Shown in pieces: positions 43,882 to 55,869 of a stretch of 64,000 bases of DNA. Source of the stretch: Mycogone perniciosa (taxonomy: Eukaryota; Ascomycota; Sordariomycetes; Hypocreales; Hypocreaceae). Made by a program: the position numbers and the translations under genes. The stretch spans positions 124,001 through 188,000 of the forward strand of contig JAOALB010000032.1 in the NCBI GenBank assembly GCA_025331125.1, given 5' to 3'. Position 1 is the stretch's first letter. Each line of letters starts with the position of its first letter. The notes beneath the pieces were generated by a model, which worked only from the letters and a program-made list of their open reading frames with translations, was not told the DNA's origin and ran no database searches.

Positions 43882-46800
43882 ATGAGGAAGTCTGATAACA
43901 GTCGACAGCGCCAGCTGCCGTACAGAGGCCCGGCTAACGACCCCATTCTCGAACAGAGCTACAACGTGCCCTCGCCGAATGAGATGGTGGTGGACACCGA
44001 TGACTACGTCGGCGTCGCCAACGCCCCCGAGAAAGACTCTGTCGCCATCATCAACCCCGATAGCCTCGAACATGAAGCCGATCAGCTACAAGACCTGCCT
44101 CTGGCAAACGACTGTGGGTTTCCCCCCGTTACCCGTCCATTCCAAGGTGACCTCACTGGTTTAGCTGACACGGCTTTTGCTTGACAGTCGAGGCGATGAA
44201 GGAGATCGTCCTCACGCCGTTGTTAGACGAGCCCAAGATCCTCGAAGACTTCGTACATACATGGACGGTCGAGAATTGGCGAAGCCTCGGCAAGAGGGAG
44301 CACGGTCCTGTATTCCAGGCAGGCGGTCATCCATGGTGCGTTTCTTGCGTCCCGATGTGGTCCCGCTGTAACTGACGTTATCGCGACGCAGGCGCATCCT
44401 ACTCTTCCCTCACGGCAACAACACTGACCAATGTTCCATCTACTTGGAACATGGATTCGATGCCGATGCCATCCCTGAAAATTGGAGCTGCTGCGTACAG
44501 TTTGCGCTGGTGCTCTGGAACCCGAATGACCCTAGCTTACATATCAACCATGCCGCACACCACCGCTTCACCAAGGAGGAAGGCGACTGGGGGTTCACTC
44601 GATTTGTGGAAATAAGGAAGATGTTCAATGTCCCTTGGGAAGGTGAAAGTCGTCCTTTGGTCGAAAACGATACCGCCAACATTACGGCATACGTCCGCTT
44701 TGTTGAGGATGAGACTGGCGTGCTATGGCACAACTTTACCAACTACGACTCCAAGAAAGAAACGGGCTATGTCGGCCTTAAGAACCAGGGGGCAACCTGC
44801 TATCTGAATTCCCTCCTGCAGTCACTTTACTTTACAAATGCCTTCAGAAAGGTGTGTTCCCCATGGTCACATATGGGAAGTTGTCTTGCTCACTTGCGTA
44901 ACAGGCTGTGTACGAAATCCCCACCGAAAACGACGAGAGTATGCAGAATTCCGCATATACGTTACAGCGGCTCTTCTATCAACTACAGACCTCCGAGCAA
45001 GCTGTCGGTACCAACGAATTGACTAAATCATTTGGCTGGGAGACGAGACATATCTTCGAACAGCAGGATGTCCAAGAGCTGTCGCGAAAACTCATGGAGA
45101 GAATGGAGGAGAAGATGAAGGGCACTAAAGCTGAGAATGTCCTCTCCGAGATGTTCAGTGGCAAGATCAAGACCTACATTTCGTGCATAAATGTGGACTA
45201 TGAATCGAGCCGCATTGAGGACTTTTGGGACATTCAGCTCAACGTGAGTGGGAATAAGAACCTCCTGGAAAGCTTCCAGGACTATATCCAGGTCGAAAAG
45301 ATGGACGGCGAAAACCAGTACTTTGCTGGCGACGAGTACAAGCTGCAGGATGCCAACAAGGGCGTCATCTTCACCAGCTTTCCCGACGTTTTGCATTTAC
45401 AACTTAAACGATTCGAATACGACATCCAAAGAGACATGATGATGAAAATTAACGATCGCTATGAATTCCCTGACATTTTTGATGCCTCACCCTATCTCAT
45501 TGAGGACGCAGACAGATCGGAGTCTTGGACCTACCAACTGCACGGAGTTCTCGTCCACAGTGGAGATTTGAACGCCGGACACTACTACGCGTTTATAAAA
45601 CCGTCCAAGGATGGATGGTTCTACAAATATGACGATGACAAAGTTACCAAGGCCACCTTGAGGGAAGTGCTAGAGGAAAACTTTGGTGGAGAATATCGGA
45701 CCCCGAACGGCTATTCACGAGCACCTTTGCAGAAGAAGACCCCGATCGTGCGTCAGAACAGTGCGTACATGCTGGTGTATATCCGTCAATCACGACTTGA
45801 CAAGATCATTTGCCCTGTTACCAAAGACGATACTCCAGCACACCTCCGTATGTCACGAATACAATTGTCTTCTTCTCAATGTTCTAACTGAGGATGGGAC
45901 TAACATGAATTTTAGAGAAACGCTTAGAGGAGGAAAATGCCCTCAGAGAGGCACGCAGGCGCGAGCAGAAAGAAGCTCACCTATACATGATGGCTAAAGT
46001 TGTCACAAATGACACTTTCCGAAACTATGGCGGCACTGATTTGTGCGTGTTTGATGCTAACCCCGCAACTGACCCTTCAGCACCGAGACCCTACCGCATT
46101 CGCCGAACTATGCCTATGCAAGAATTCGTCAGTCAAATCGCTGCCGACATGGGCCTGGACGCTCGCCGAGTTCGACTTTGGCTCATGGTTAACCGACAAA
46201 ACAAGACCATTCGACCAGATCAGCCGATCATGGATCTACGACCATCGGTCGAAGAAGTTTTTAATCGCTCTGCTGCCCATCGTGACACTAGTCTGCGTGT
46301 TTGGGTGGAAGTTGCAGATGAAGTTGATGAAAATGGCGATGCTGTCTGGGCATCATACCAAAGTCAACCAAGCGGCGTTGTTGTCAAGAACGACATGATA
46401 GTTCTCCTTCTGAAGCAATTCGACAGTGAGCAGCAAACTCTGAGAGGTGTCGGTCACGTTTACGTTGGCAAAGAAAAGAAGGTTGAGGAGTTGGCTCCCT
46501 TGATTCTTGAAAAGATGGGCTGGGGTGTCGAGGACAAGCTGATGATGTGGGAGGTATGAAATCACACCATCGGTGAGCCGCGTTTTGATAATTGACGTTG
46601 AATTAATAGGAAATCAAACCCACCATGATTGAGGCATTGAAGCTCAAGCTGACATTCAAGCTTGCTGAGCTCCAAGATGGAGATATCATCTGCTTTCAAC
46701 GTTTGTCAGACAGCAAAGCTGAAGGTGAAGGAGCGACAGAGAAATCCTCACAAGAGACGTATGTCCATGTATTTGTATCATCAGTCTCGACACCAACTGA

Positions 46801-47976
46801 CTCTTTGGCAGGGTCAAGACGTTTGATCATGTTGAGGATGCACAAGAATATTATGATTTCCTGGAACATAAGCGGACAGTCAAGTTTCACGCTCATCCTA
46901 CCCGATGCGATCCCAATCAGTATCCCAATTTCGAGCTCGCTCTCAACTCAAAAATCAATTACGACACGCTATCTGAGCGAGTTGGTGCCCATCTCGAAGT
47001 TCCCCCGACACACATTCGCTTGTGGACGGTCAATGCCAACACAAACAATCCGAAGTCTCCCGTCCGGAGAGGAACCAACCCGACATTGCGGCAGATTCTG
47101 AACCCCATGGGCTCAAACACACTCAACTCAACGCAGAGAACCGACGCCTTTTACTTTGAGGTCCTTGAAATGAGCTTGGCTGAACTGGATACCAAGAAGA
47201 GTATTAGGGTTACCTGGTTGAGCGAAGGCATTACCAAGGAGGCAAGTAGTCATTTTCTTCTTCTTTCATACCTAAGTTTCTACTCTCTTGCTGACATTGG
47301 AACTAGGATCAGTATGACTTGCTTGTACCAAAGACAGGAACTGTCGAGGACCTCATACAAGCCTTAATTAAAAAGGCCAAGCTTCCAGACGAGACAGAAG
47401 GGGGCAAAATAAGGGTGTATGAAACGAATTCCAACAGGTTCTACCGCGAACCCTCGCGGGAGCATCCTGTCCTGAATCTCAACGAGTACACCCAAATTTT
47501 CGCCGAGCGTGTCCCAGAGGAGGAGAAGACAGCCGACGACAATAACTTCATTCACGTATTCCACTTCCAGAATGAAATCAACAGGGTTCACGGCGTCCCG
47601 TTCAAATTCCTTCTCATCGAGGTTTGTCATTTACAGGGTCTGGGGAAATACTCTCAATGAGATGCTAACACGATTTCAGGGCGAGAAATTTGCTGATACA
47701 AAAAAGCGACTTGAAAAGCGCACTGGTCTCAAGGGCAAGAGCTTCGAGAAGATCAAGTTTGCCGTTGCTCGACGAGCGAATTACTCAAAACCACAGTATC
47801 TCAATGACGGTTCGTATTTGATCAATGGCAAAGTGCGACTCCCGGCTAACTTTGGACGTGATGCAGATGACGAATTATGGAATATGGCTTCATCCGAAGA
47901 TGACTATCTTGGGCTGGACCATGTGGATAGAACAAGGACCTTGAGAAACGGAGTTGGGGATCTTTTCCTTCGTTAG
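43882..47976 (+). CDS. USP7/UBP15-type ubiquitin carboxyl-terminal hydrolase
   Basis: Nine exons: 43882-44113, 44188-44335, 44392-44851, 44905-45847, 45916-46553, 46610-46758, 46812-47241, 47307-47621 and 47680-47976. All phases agree; 1203 aa. Domains in order: acidic N-terminus; MATH/TRAF-like domain (about 85-225, TWTVENWRSLGKREHGPVF, KEEGDWGFTRFVE); USP catalytic core (about 260-590) with Cys box NQGATCYLNSLLQSLYF and His box GVLVHSGDLNAGHYYAFIKP; then a coiled segment and tandem ubiquitin-like domains to the C-terminus. This order is that of human USP7 and yeast Ubp15. It would remove ubiquitin from nuclear and peroxisomal substrates. Eight introns make it the most fragmented gene here. 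The seventh intron (47242-47306) starts with GC instead of GT. Confidence 0.95.
47242..47306 (+). other. GC-AG intron in the USP7 gene
   Basis: The exon ends ACCAAGGAG and the intron begins GCAAGT, ending CTAG before GATCAGTATGAC. Only this junction keeps the conserved frame (KE|DQYDLLVPKTG). Nearby GT candidates lead to a stop codon. Confidence 0.8.
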
Positions 47977-48621
47977 GTGACCCGATACAGCGGAGTCTGC
48001 TCTTTCAGAGACGTCTGTTGCATGTTGCTGTTGTAAAGGACCCGAAGACATGGCCTGAGGAGTCTTTGGTATATCTCGTTTCATACCCTGTGGGCCACAG
48101 AAAGGTGGCTGTGTCTTGTCATTGGGACGAGGGCGTTTGGTCTGCGCGTGCATGTGGACACGCATCATGCCACAGGGGGCGGTTTAGGTTTACTTGACTA
48201 TACAACTTGATGGCAATGAAAAGCATAGGTTGGATGGAGTAAACCCATGGGCTTGTCACAGGTGCTAGTGTAATACTCTACTCTCACTACTCCGTCCGTA
48301 CGAATCGTTTTAATCATGACATCAACGGTAATTTATGAGACTGGGAGATTTATACTCAAATCAGGTATGGGCTGATGTAAGTGCCATACGGAAACTATTC
48401 TTAGTATATTCCCAGTCTGGGCGACGACGCCACAGCCGTGGCTGCTATAGTACCACTAGCCACATCTTGACATCAGATCCCATCTCCCGTCTCCCTTCTC
48501 CATGTGATGTTCTCTCTCGCAGGCATCGCGCAGCAATGGCTGCCACTTGAACTGCCCATCTCGCATCAGCGATCACAAAGGGGATTAACAGGGTGAAAAT
48601 AACAACCTGAAAATAACAACC
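47977..48621. other. intergenic stretch
   Basis: Between two plus-strand genes. CTACTCCGTCCGTACG near 48287 is a variant of the dispersed motif. Nothing else recognised. Confidence 0.55.
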
Positions 48622-49279
48622 ATGGCAGACCGCAGCGGCGCGTCCATCGCCAGCGACACCCTCAGCCATATCGTCCTCACCATCTGGAGCATCGAATGGT
48701 CGCGATACATATCCTTTCTCGGCCGTGTCGTCATCTTCCCCGTCAGGCTGGCATGGATTCCGCTATCGTACATTGCGGGTGTTTTGGCCGTCTTGTTTGC
48801 GCCGGCGCTGTATATGGTTTCGTATTTCGTGGCGTTGTGTAATGCGGTGATTGCTTTCTTTGTGGGTTTGCAGGTGAGTGAGCGTGCCCTTCATGTTAGT
48901 CAAGGCAGTGTAGCTGACAGTTGCTCGTAGCCATTATACATCTTTGTATGAAAGCAACTATACTGGCATAGGTAGAGAAAAGAGTGCTAACGTCTATTAG
49001 TTCGGAACCGCCGCGGCAGTTGGCATCATTGCTGGCATCACATTAGCCACGTCCTCCTCCATCATCACCTTTCATCTAGGCATGCAAGACGATTCTTACG
49101 AAGAGCCTTCTCGCAGACTAGGCAAGGCACCGCTCACTTACTCAGCTCTCACCAAAGACGAATCATCATCCAACGAGGCGGATTGGTACTGGGCTGATCC
49201 GTCCCCTTCACGGCGTCGTCCGGCAACAGGGCTCCTGTCACAGACTATTCTTGAGGAAGAGGATGACTCTGATATGTGA
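48622..49279 (+). CDS. small fungal multi-pass membrane protein with a 15-nt microexon
   Basis: Exons 48622-48873, 48931-48945 and 49001-49279 give 181 aa. The first exon encodes three hydrophobic segments (about residues 30-84, ISFLGRVVIFPVRLAWIPLS, IAGVLAVLFAPALYMVSYFV, ALCNAVIAFFVGL). The microexon adds PLYIF, continuing the helix, and the third exon opens FGTAAAVGIIAGITLATSSS, a further helix. The C-terminal 75 residues are soluble, Ser- and acid-rich. Both flanking introns are normal in size (57 and 55 bp) with CTGAC and CTAAC branch sites; skipping the microexon would also keep the frame but drop five residues. I know of similar uncharacterised fungal proteins but no function. An endomembrane location is inference. 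Confidence 0.75.
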
Positions 49280-49540
49280 ATTATGATGACTGCCTATCAA
49301 CTTTGATTCCTTCCTTATGCAAGGCCTACCTCCCGATGAGATACCGGCCAAATACTTAATGTTCATTGGTTTTGTTCGTGTGATACCGTTCTTTTGGTCC
49401 CCACCAACGCCTATTCGAGTCTCTGCGTGAAAACCTGCATTCTGTGGGATATAACTCTGTGTGAAACAGTCCAGTGACAAACCAAGCTCTCTAAATCCAC
49501 ACCCGCCTTGTCCCCTCATACTATTGTTGTGCGTACTCTT

Positions 49541-51430
49541 TCACCGTCGGTACACGTCCCGGTCCGTCCTGTCTCGATCCCGAGGCCTATCGTGTACCGG
49601 AGACCTGCTCCGGCTTCTCGTTCGCCGATCCCGATCGTACCGGCGCCCGCCGTCCTTGCTAGTGGGACGTCGCCGTTCATCTCGGGGTCGATCATCGTCT
49701 CTACGCCTTCCTCCAGCGTCATCCTGTCTGTAGCTCGGGATGTAGGTGTCAATATCTGGTCCTCGGCCAGGACCCCTATTCCTAGGTGGTCGGTCTCGGT
49801 CCCGGTGATCTGCATCGTCCCAATTCGGTGGTCGGTCCTGAGGGGGCCTCGGAACGGGTCCCCTCTCCCTTTGCCAGGCCGGTCTTCGTTCCTCGGGTGC
49901 GCCCCTGAACCGTCCGCCGTTGACGCCATTTCGACCTCCATATCCATCGCTGCTGTTAAAGCCAGCAGTAGCCCCGTTCGCATCAGGCCCCAACCCCACG
50001 GTTCCTCCCTTAGGTGCAGGGGGGAGGGCAGCCTTGCGATCGTGGAACTTTCTTCGGTCGAGCTCATGACTCTCTTCATAGGTAGGAAGCAGGTGCGGTT
50101 CCATGGGCAACGGCTCCTTCTTGAAATAAGGGTGTTGTAGAGCATCCACGGCATTTATCCGAGTTTTCCAATCCAACTTGAGCAAATCTTTCAAGAGAGA
50201 AATGGCTCCTGAACCATATCTACAGGGTTTCTTGTCAGTCTTGAGGCCACACGTAGATAACATATGACATAACTTACTCTCGGAAGCGGCTCTGCAAGTT
50301 CCCTGGCCGGGATCTTGGCGACAAATGGTCTCCTCCTGGTAAAGTCTTCCACTCTGGCATGTTTTCATCGGTTGGTGAGCCCATCAAGTCCCAGATAAGC
50401 TCGAGCTGATGTGCGTCACTCTCGCCAGCAAGAATGGGCTTGCCGAACAACATCTCACCGAAGACGCAGCTGCGATACCGTTAGGATAGATGCCCAGGGA
50501 AAGGAAATGGTATACTTGTCTTACCCAACACCCCACACGTCAATAGCGGTGGTGTACTGTCTCAACTGCAATAGGAGCTCGGGAGGACGGTACCAGCGAG
50601 TTACAACAAGGCCAGTATAATCTCGCCGGCCATCTCCCATAGGACGACCTGGCTGTGGCGTCGGCCCATCATAGTGTCGAGCCAGACCGAAATCGGCAAT
50701 TTGCAAGATGCCCTTGTTGTTGATAAGAAGGTTGGCTGCCTTCATATCACGGTGGAGGATATGGTTATCGTGGAGATAGCGCAAGCCCTGAAGCAGCTGG
50801 AGCATGTAACACTTGATTTGGGCCTCCTTAAAGTGGACTGAAGGGTTGTCGAGGAGTCCCGATAGATCGTGATCCATGTATGGTGTCACCATGTACATAA
50901 TGGGCTTTTTGCGCTTATCGGCTGTGCGCGATCGGTCATATTAGCTGAGGAAGACCAGGAAGAGGCATTAAATCTGGTATAGAAACGTACTTGGTCTTGT
51001 TGGGTGCTCCACAGCCATATCCTCAAGCTTCAAGATGTTGTGGTGGGAGAGTAGCTTCAGGAGCTTGATCTCTCGAAGGGCGGTTATTGGAAACTAAGGA
51101 AAGTTAGAGGGCAAGCGGGACCCTCGCGGATGTTCTGATCACATACTCCATCCTTTTCATGATGCATTATAATCTTCTTCAGGGCGACAAGTGCGCCAGT
51201 CTTTCGTGATCGGGCGCGGTGGACCTCACTGGGTTTGTTTGCATTAGCCGCGTTCGCCAGAAACCATCGTGATATTGGCCATACCCAAATGTTCCTTCTC
51301 CAAGCTTCCCCTGTAGCTCATAGTCGGCGATGCGCGAACAGCCCAGAAAGCTCGACTTGGGTCGGAGGTGGTTCAGGGCAAAGGTACGTGGCGAAGTGCC
51401 ACCCGGGGTCGTCTCCGCAGGTCGATCCAT
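49541..51430 (-). CDS. BUR1/CDK9-like serine/threonine kinase
   Basis: Six exons: 51430-51285, 51228-51147, 51093-50991, 50921-50525, 50469-50278 and 50219-49541. Introns of 53-69 bp; 532 aa. Kinase motifs in order are GKLGEGTFGEV (P-loop), VALKK, PITALREIK (PSTAIRE-like helix), HRDMKAANLLIN (catalytic loop), ADFGLARHY (Mg2+ binding) and a T-loop with YTGLVVTRWYRPPELLL. The CDK fold ends near LQHPYFKKEPLP. The C-terminal about 180 residues are low-complexity and Arg/Asp/Pro-rich with RS repeats (RRTRSRSRSPVHDRPR-like). This architecture fits Bur1/Cdk9, the cyclin-dependent kinase that phosphorylates RNA polymerase II CTD and Spt5 for elongation. Cdk12/Ctk1 is less likely. The partner cyclin is not in the window. 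Confidence 0.92.
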
Positions 51431-52863
51431 GGCGTTCTAGCCTGCTACGCCGATGGCGATTGCGATGATGAGGAGGAGGACGAGAATGACAGTAAGAGAG
51501 TGACGAGTCGGCGATCCTCAAGAAACGCGTGTTGCGAAAGAGTTCGTTGTGGCTTGTCAGGCGCGCATCGCCTCCTCTGGTCTTCGTCCCTTGGATTTGT
51601 GGGGGGGGGGATTCGAAGGATGAATAGAATGGATTAATTGTCGCTTTATTGAATAGGGTCGTTAAATATTGCGGAATGGGAGGGACCGAAGTTGGTGGAA
51701 AGCGAGTCAGAGGTGAAGCGAAGCTGAATTGTATCCATGTCATAATACGAAGTACTTCGTAGTAGCACGAAGAATCAAGATGGCGGCCAGTTTGCGCCTG
51801 CTCTACGGAGTATTAGCCGAAAAAAAGATGATGGGGTTATACCGGGTGGGTACTTCTTCCACTGGATTGAAATGCGGAGGCTCCAGGTATTGGATTAGTA
51901 TCTCGCTGACAGACAGGTCACTGATTAGATTCGCACCAATACCAAGCGTCGGCCAGATATCTTATCTCGACATGCCGCAGATCTAGCATCTTGATTCTTG
52001 AAACCACAAAGTCATGAACTGACCCCTGGAACAAAGTGACGTAGGCGGAGGAGCAGGTTGTCTCTTACTCGTAGTAGTACTACGAAGCAGTAGTAGCAGC
52101 AACGAGTGCAATGATGATACTTTATATTGTCTGAATAGCGAATGAATGGAAATCTATGTATGATAGAGAGACATCATCTTTATCAGTGGCTGACTAGTCA
52201 TGTCCAGTCCAAGACATGAGGTCATGAGATAGCAAGTAGGTATACGAGAATGTCATGTTCATCATCATAATGCTATGTATCTATGATGCGATGGAACCCT
52301 GTGCATCCTTGCCAGTACAGTCCGGGCGTCCAACAGAAAAAAAAGGACCTCCCAAAACCATAAACCTCCGATTTTGAGATTCTATTACCCCTTTGTATCC
52401 ACTTGATTGCCTCTAATATCTCGTAAGTCACGAACACGTACTCCGTACTAAACTTCTAATGGCTTTTGGTTGTGACGCCGCCGTTTATTATTATGACTAA
52501 AAAGTTACGGAATTTCTGACCACCCTTTGCCCACCTGATGCCTTATTTTTTTCTTCTTTGTTTGGGGTATGATCCCTGGATCCCGGATCCCGCCTCTTCT
52601 CTTATCGGCCTCCAGGGTATACATATTTGGTCGGTTCGAGAAAAAAAATCGGGAAATAAGCCAATTTGTACCCAGGATATTGTAGCCTACTGTGAATTTT
52701 ACGAATTCTAGTAAATATTAAATATTCAGATTGTCAGCACATTTTTTGGCAAATTACGCAAACTCAAGTCTCTTATCATCCCAGGCGGTGGGCGAGACTG
52801 TTTTTCACATTCACATCACACCTCTTATTTAATCCGTTTGCTACTCACGAAGAATCACCAGCC
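51431..52863. other. divergent promoter region between BUR1 and asparaginase
   Basis: About 1.4 kb, no gene found. It contains the 16-bp palindrome at 51745-51760, TACGGAGTA at 51804-51812, a TACTCGTAGTAGTACTACGA patch near 52066, TACTCCGTAC at 52439-52448 and AT-rich DNA to about 52750. Confidence 0.6.
51745..51760. repeat. 16-bp perfect palindrome, copy 1
   Basis: TACGAAGTACTTCGTA is identical to its reverse complement. The same 16-mer recurs at 59354-59369. It sits about 315 bp upstream of the BUR1 start. Confidence 0.95.
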
Positions 52864-54702
52864 ATGTCGCCAGCCCAGATAACTCCAAATCGAGAGCTCG
52901 ATGTCGATGCCGGACTTCCCGAGTCTCGCGTTCTGATTATCGGAACCGGAGGCACAATATGCATGCAAGAAGGGCCAGACGGCCTCCAGCCCAGCGAGGG
53001 CTTCTTGGATAGTGCCATGGCCCCGAGACCAACATTTAACGATATGTCAAGTCCACAAGGCAAGTATAATATTTCATTTGAACAAGATGATACGACGCAA
53101 GACTACTGAAGGTTGGGGGAGAGAGGCTTGTAGGGTCCTAGAATCTTGTCGAGATACCGTTCAGTGAAGCCCATGGCTTAAAAACTGTCGTCACTCATTG
53201 AAACAAACAAATGTCAACTCCAGAAGCAACGCTGGCAGCTGCCGCTGGCTTCAAATCACAAAACAAGTTGCTTAGGAGACATCAAACGAACAAGGTCTAT
53301 ACTAACATCTTTCACAGTTAAACTACAGGCCTGTCGCAATGGCGAGACGGTATTCATCGACAGCCTCAGAACACCCCCCACAGCTCACCAACGGCACATC
53401 CGCTACGGCATCCTGGAGTTCGACCCTCTCCTCGACTCTAGTTCTATCTCTGCCAGCGACTGGGATGCCATGGCCAACGCTGTCAAGGAAAATTACCACC
53501 TCTTTGACGGCTTCGTCATCCTCCACGGCACCGACTCGCTGGCTTACACAGCATCCGCCCTCTCCTTCATGATGTCCAACCTCGGCAAGCCCGTCATCCT
53601 CACGGGATCTCAGGCCCCCATCTTTGCCCTTCAGTCCGATGCTGCTGGCAACTTGCTCGGCTCACTCATCATCGCGGGTACTTTTGTGATTCCCGAAGTG
53701 TGCCTCTTCTTCCACCACAAGCTCTACCGCGGAAACCGCACCACCAAGGTCTCTGCTGCCTCATTCGAAGCTTTTGCCAGCCCCAACTGCGAGCCCCTTG
53801 CCAAGGTTAACGGCCTCGGCATCAACGTTAACTGGCCACTTGTCCTCCGTCCCACCACCATCGCCGAGTTCCAGATCAATAAGCACCTTGATACTACGCA
53901 TGTTGCTTGTCTGCGCATCTTCCCCGGCATCAAACCCGAACTGGTCGACGCCGCGCTCCACCTCCCCGACCTGCGTGGCCTTATCCTTGAGACCTTTGGT
54001 ATGGGCAACGTCCCCGGAGGTGTTGATGGCCGCCTTACGCAGGTGATTCGCTCTGCTGTGGAGCGAGGCATCGTCGTCGTCAATGTCAGTCAGTGTGTTA
54101 GCGGCTTCGTATCACCTGTCTACGCTCCTGGCACGCAACTCGGCCGTATGGGGGTCATCTTTGGCCTAGACCTCACTGCTGAAGCTGCCCTTACTAAGTT
54201 ATCTTATCTTCTGTCTCTCCCTGGTCTTACCCAGAAAGACATTGCTGAGCAATTCTCACGCTCTCTCCGGGGAGAAATGACTGAGATTGCCCATCCTAGC
54301 TTTTCTCACCCCACTAGCTCCCTCGACAACGCTGCCTATCGACTCACACCCAGCGAATCCGCGTTTGCAGCCTTGGGCTATGCCATCCAAAACGAGGAAG
54401 TTGAAGTCGTCAAGCAGATCCTCGAAGGCGAGGGCAATCAGCTTCTTAAGACGGCGGATTATGCGGGCAACACAGCCGTGCACCTAGCCGCCGTCTCAGG
54501 TAACACGGAAATCATGCTTGAGCTGCTAAAGCGCGGCGCGAGTGTACACGAGAGGAATAGGGCAGACAATTCGTCGCTCTTCCTAGCAACTCTGTCAGGA
54601 AAGGAGGATTGCGCACAGCTGCTGAAGTCAGCGGGTGCGCATCTGTCGGTTGAGGAAATTGAACGCGGCCCTGTGGCTAAGTCCCACAGGGAGCTCGCCT
54701 GA
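52864..54702 (+). CDS. L-asparaginase type I with C-terminal ankyrin repeats
   Basis: Exons 52864-53059 and 53318-54702 give 526 aa. The catalytic asparaginase domain has the first Thr motif VLIIGTGGTICMQ and the second LHGTDSLAYTASALSFM, plus KPVILTGSQAPIF and ETFGMGNVPG. There is no signal peptide, so a cytosolic enzyme turning asparagine into aspartate and ammonia is expected. The C-terminus carries about two to three ankyrin repeats (residues about 420-510, DYAGNTAVHLAAVSGNTEIM, LELLKRGASVHERNRADNSS, LFLATLSGKEDCAQLLKSAG), as in human and many fungal long asparaginases. The 258-bp intron has a GCAAGT donor; the only frame-consistent join is CAAG|GCAAGT to CACAG|TTAAACTA. The gene diverges from BUR1. 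Confidence 0.92.
53060..53317 (+). other. GC-AG intron in the asparaginase gene
   Basis: The exon ends CCACAAG and the intron begins GCAAGT and ends TTTCACAG. The GTATAA six bases further gives a stop after joining. At 258 bp it is among the longest introns in the window. Confidence 0.7.
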
Positions 54703-55869
54703 ACGGATGGATGATTGTTGGGAGGAATAATTGATTTGCCCGTCTGCGCTCACCTAAAGTCGAAATCCGTCCTGCTATCAGTTCGGCTGCTCACGAGCTT
54801 GGCACTGGCATGACTCGCAGACGTCATCTTATCGGGCCTGACGACAGGGATTATAAGGTTGATTGCCGCCCACCAATAAACTGTCAATTGGGCATAATAA
54901 TCTGTGGCAGCGATAGGTAGAGCAGGCAATCGTAGGCCGGCGAGAATCAGAGAGAGAGAGGGAAGGGAAGGGAAGGGAACAGTAATCTCGAGATATTTTA
55001 GAATGCTCATCATACCCTTGTCAATTGAAAAGAACCATGGCTTACAATGAACCGACCAATTGCGGAAGATGCAATGCCCAAGAGAAGCATTTGGCTGATA
55101 AGGCCATCATCTAATTCTTATCAAGCGAGATGTTGTTTTGCAGGGGTGAACAAAACCATTACCGGATTTGGCGAAGCACGCACGATAAAGATACAGGTAT
55201 CTGCCCCTCCCCGATGGGCAATTGCGCAGCGCTCAGTCCCCTGGATTCTGCCAATCCTACTGGCCCAGACCTGCGAACCTCGCATTCATTCCCACGATCC
55301 ACGATCTGTCCTGCACGACGGGGCGGCCACAGCGCAGCACAGGCGACACGACAGCAAAGCACACGATCTTATCAGTCGCACATTCGATTCGTACGAGTGA
55401 CCCACGGAAACGCCAGCCAATGTCACCCGCAGACGCGGAATAGCGGGCTGCCATTGGACTGAACTGCCACTGGACTGCCACTGGGCCGACTGCACTGCTG
55501 GATTGACATGATTACTGCATCGCACCGCTGCCACAGCTGCAGGCACCAACCCTCTATCTCGCCATCTCGACCGCCTGCGTCGTACTCGTGCGGTCATTTA
55601 TCAACGGGGCCTCCGTAATAGAGAGCGGGAGTGAACGAAAGAAAGAAAGAAGAGGCAGCGAGATTCACGACGGGCAGAGAGACATCCCCAACCCCACAGC
55701 TGCGTTCCTCCCAACCAGCCGGAATCAACCACGTTCCTCGCCCGCAGGCGTGTGCTTTGTGCGACGAACGAACAGCCACCGAACCGACGCAGCCCGCTCC
55801 CCCTCTCACTATTTTTTCGCCCTACTATTAGTATTACTTCTTTTCCTGCTGGCCCCGCTGGTCAGAATC
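54703..55869. other. intergenic stretch upstream of the AMPK beta gene
   Basis: No gene. It holds GA/GGGAA simple repeats (54948-54978), three near-copies of CTGCCACTGGA (55448-55485) and a frame that stays open from about 55588 into the AMPK beta gene but contains no ATG before 55870. Confidence 0.55.
55448..55485. repeat. three near-copies of CTGCCACTGGA
   Basis: CTGCCATTGGA at 55448, CTGCCACTGGA at 55464 and CTGCCACTGGG at 55475 lie in direct orientation about 400 bp upstream of the AMPK beta start. Confidence 0.75.

Noticed and set aside
49508..50154. Open frames of about 210 codons on both strands over the BUR1 C-terminal exon
   Set aside because: They mirror the Arg/Asp/Pro-rich low-complexity tail of the kinase and have no domains or starts of their own.
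55588..55869. Upstream extension of the AMPK beta reading frame including a hydrophobic stretch before MGNN
   Set aside because: There is no ATG in the extension, and the conserved myristoylation start MGNNHS fits the known family start.
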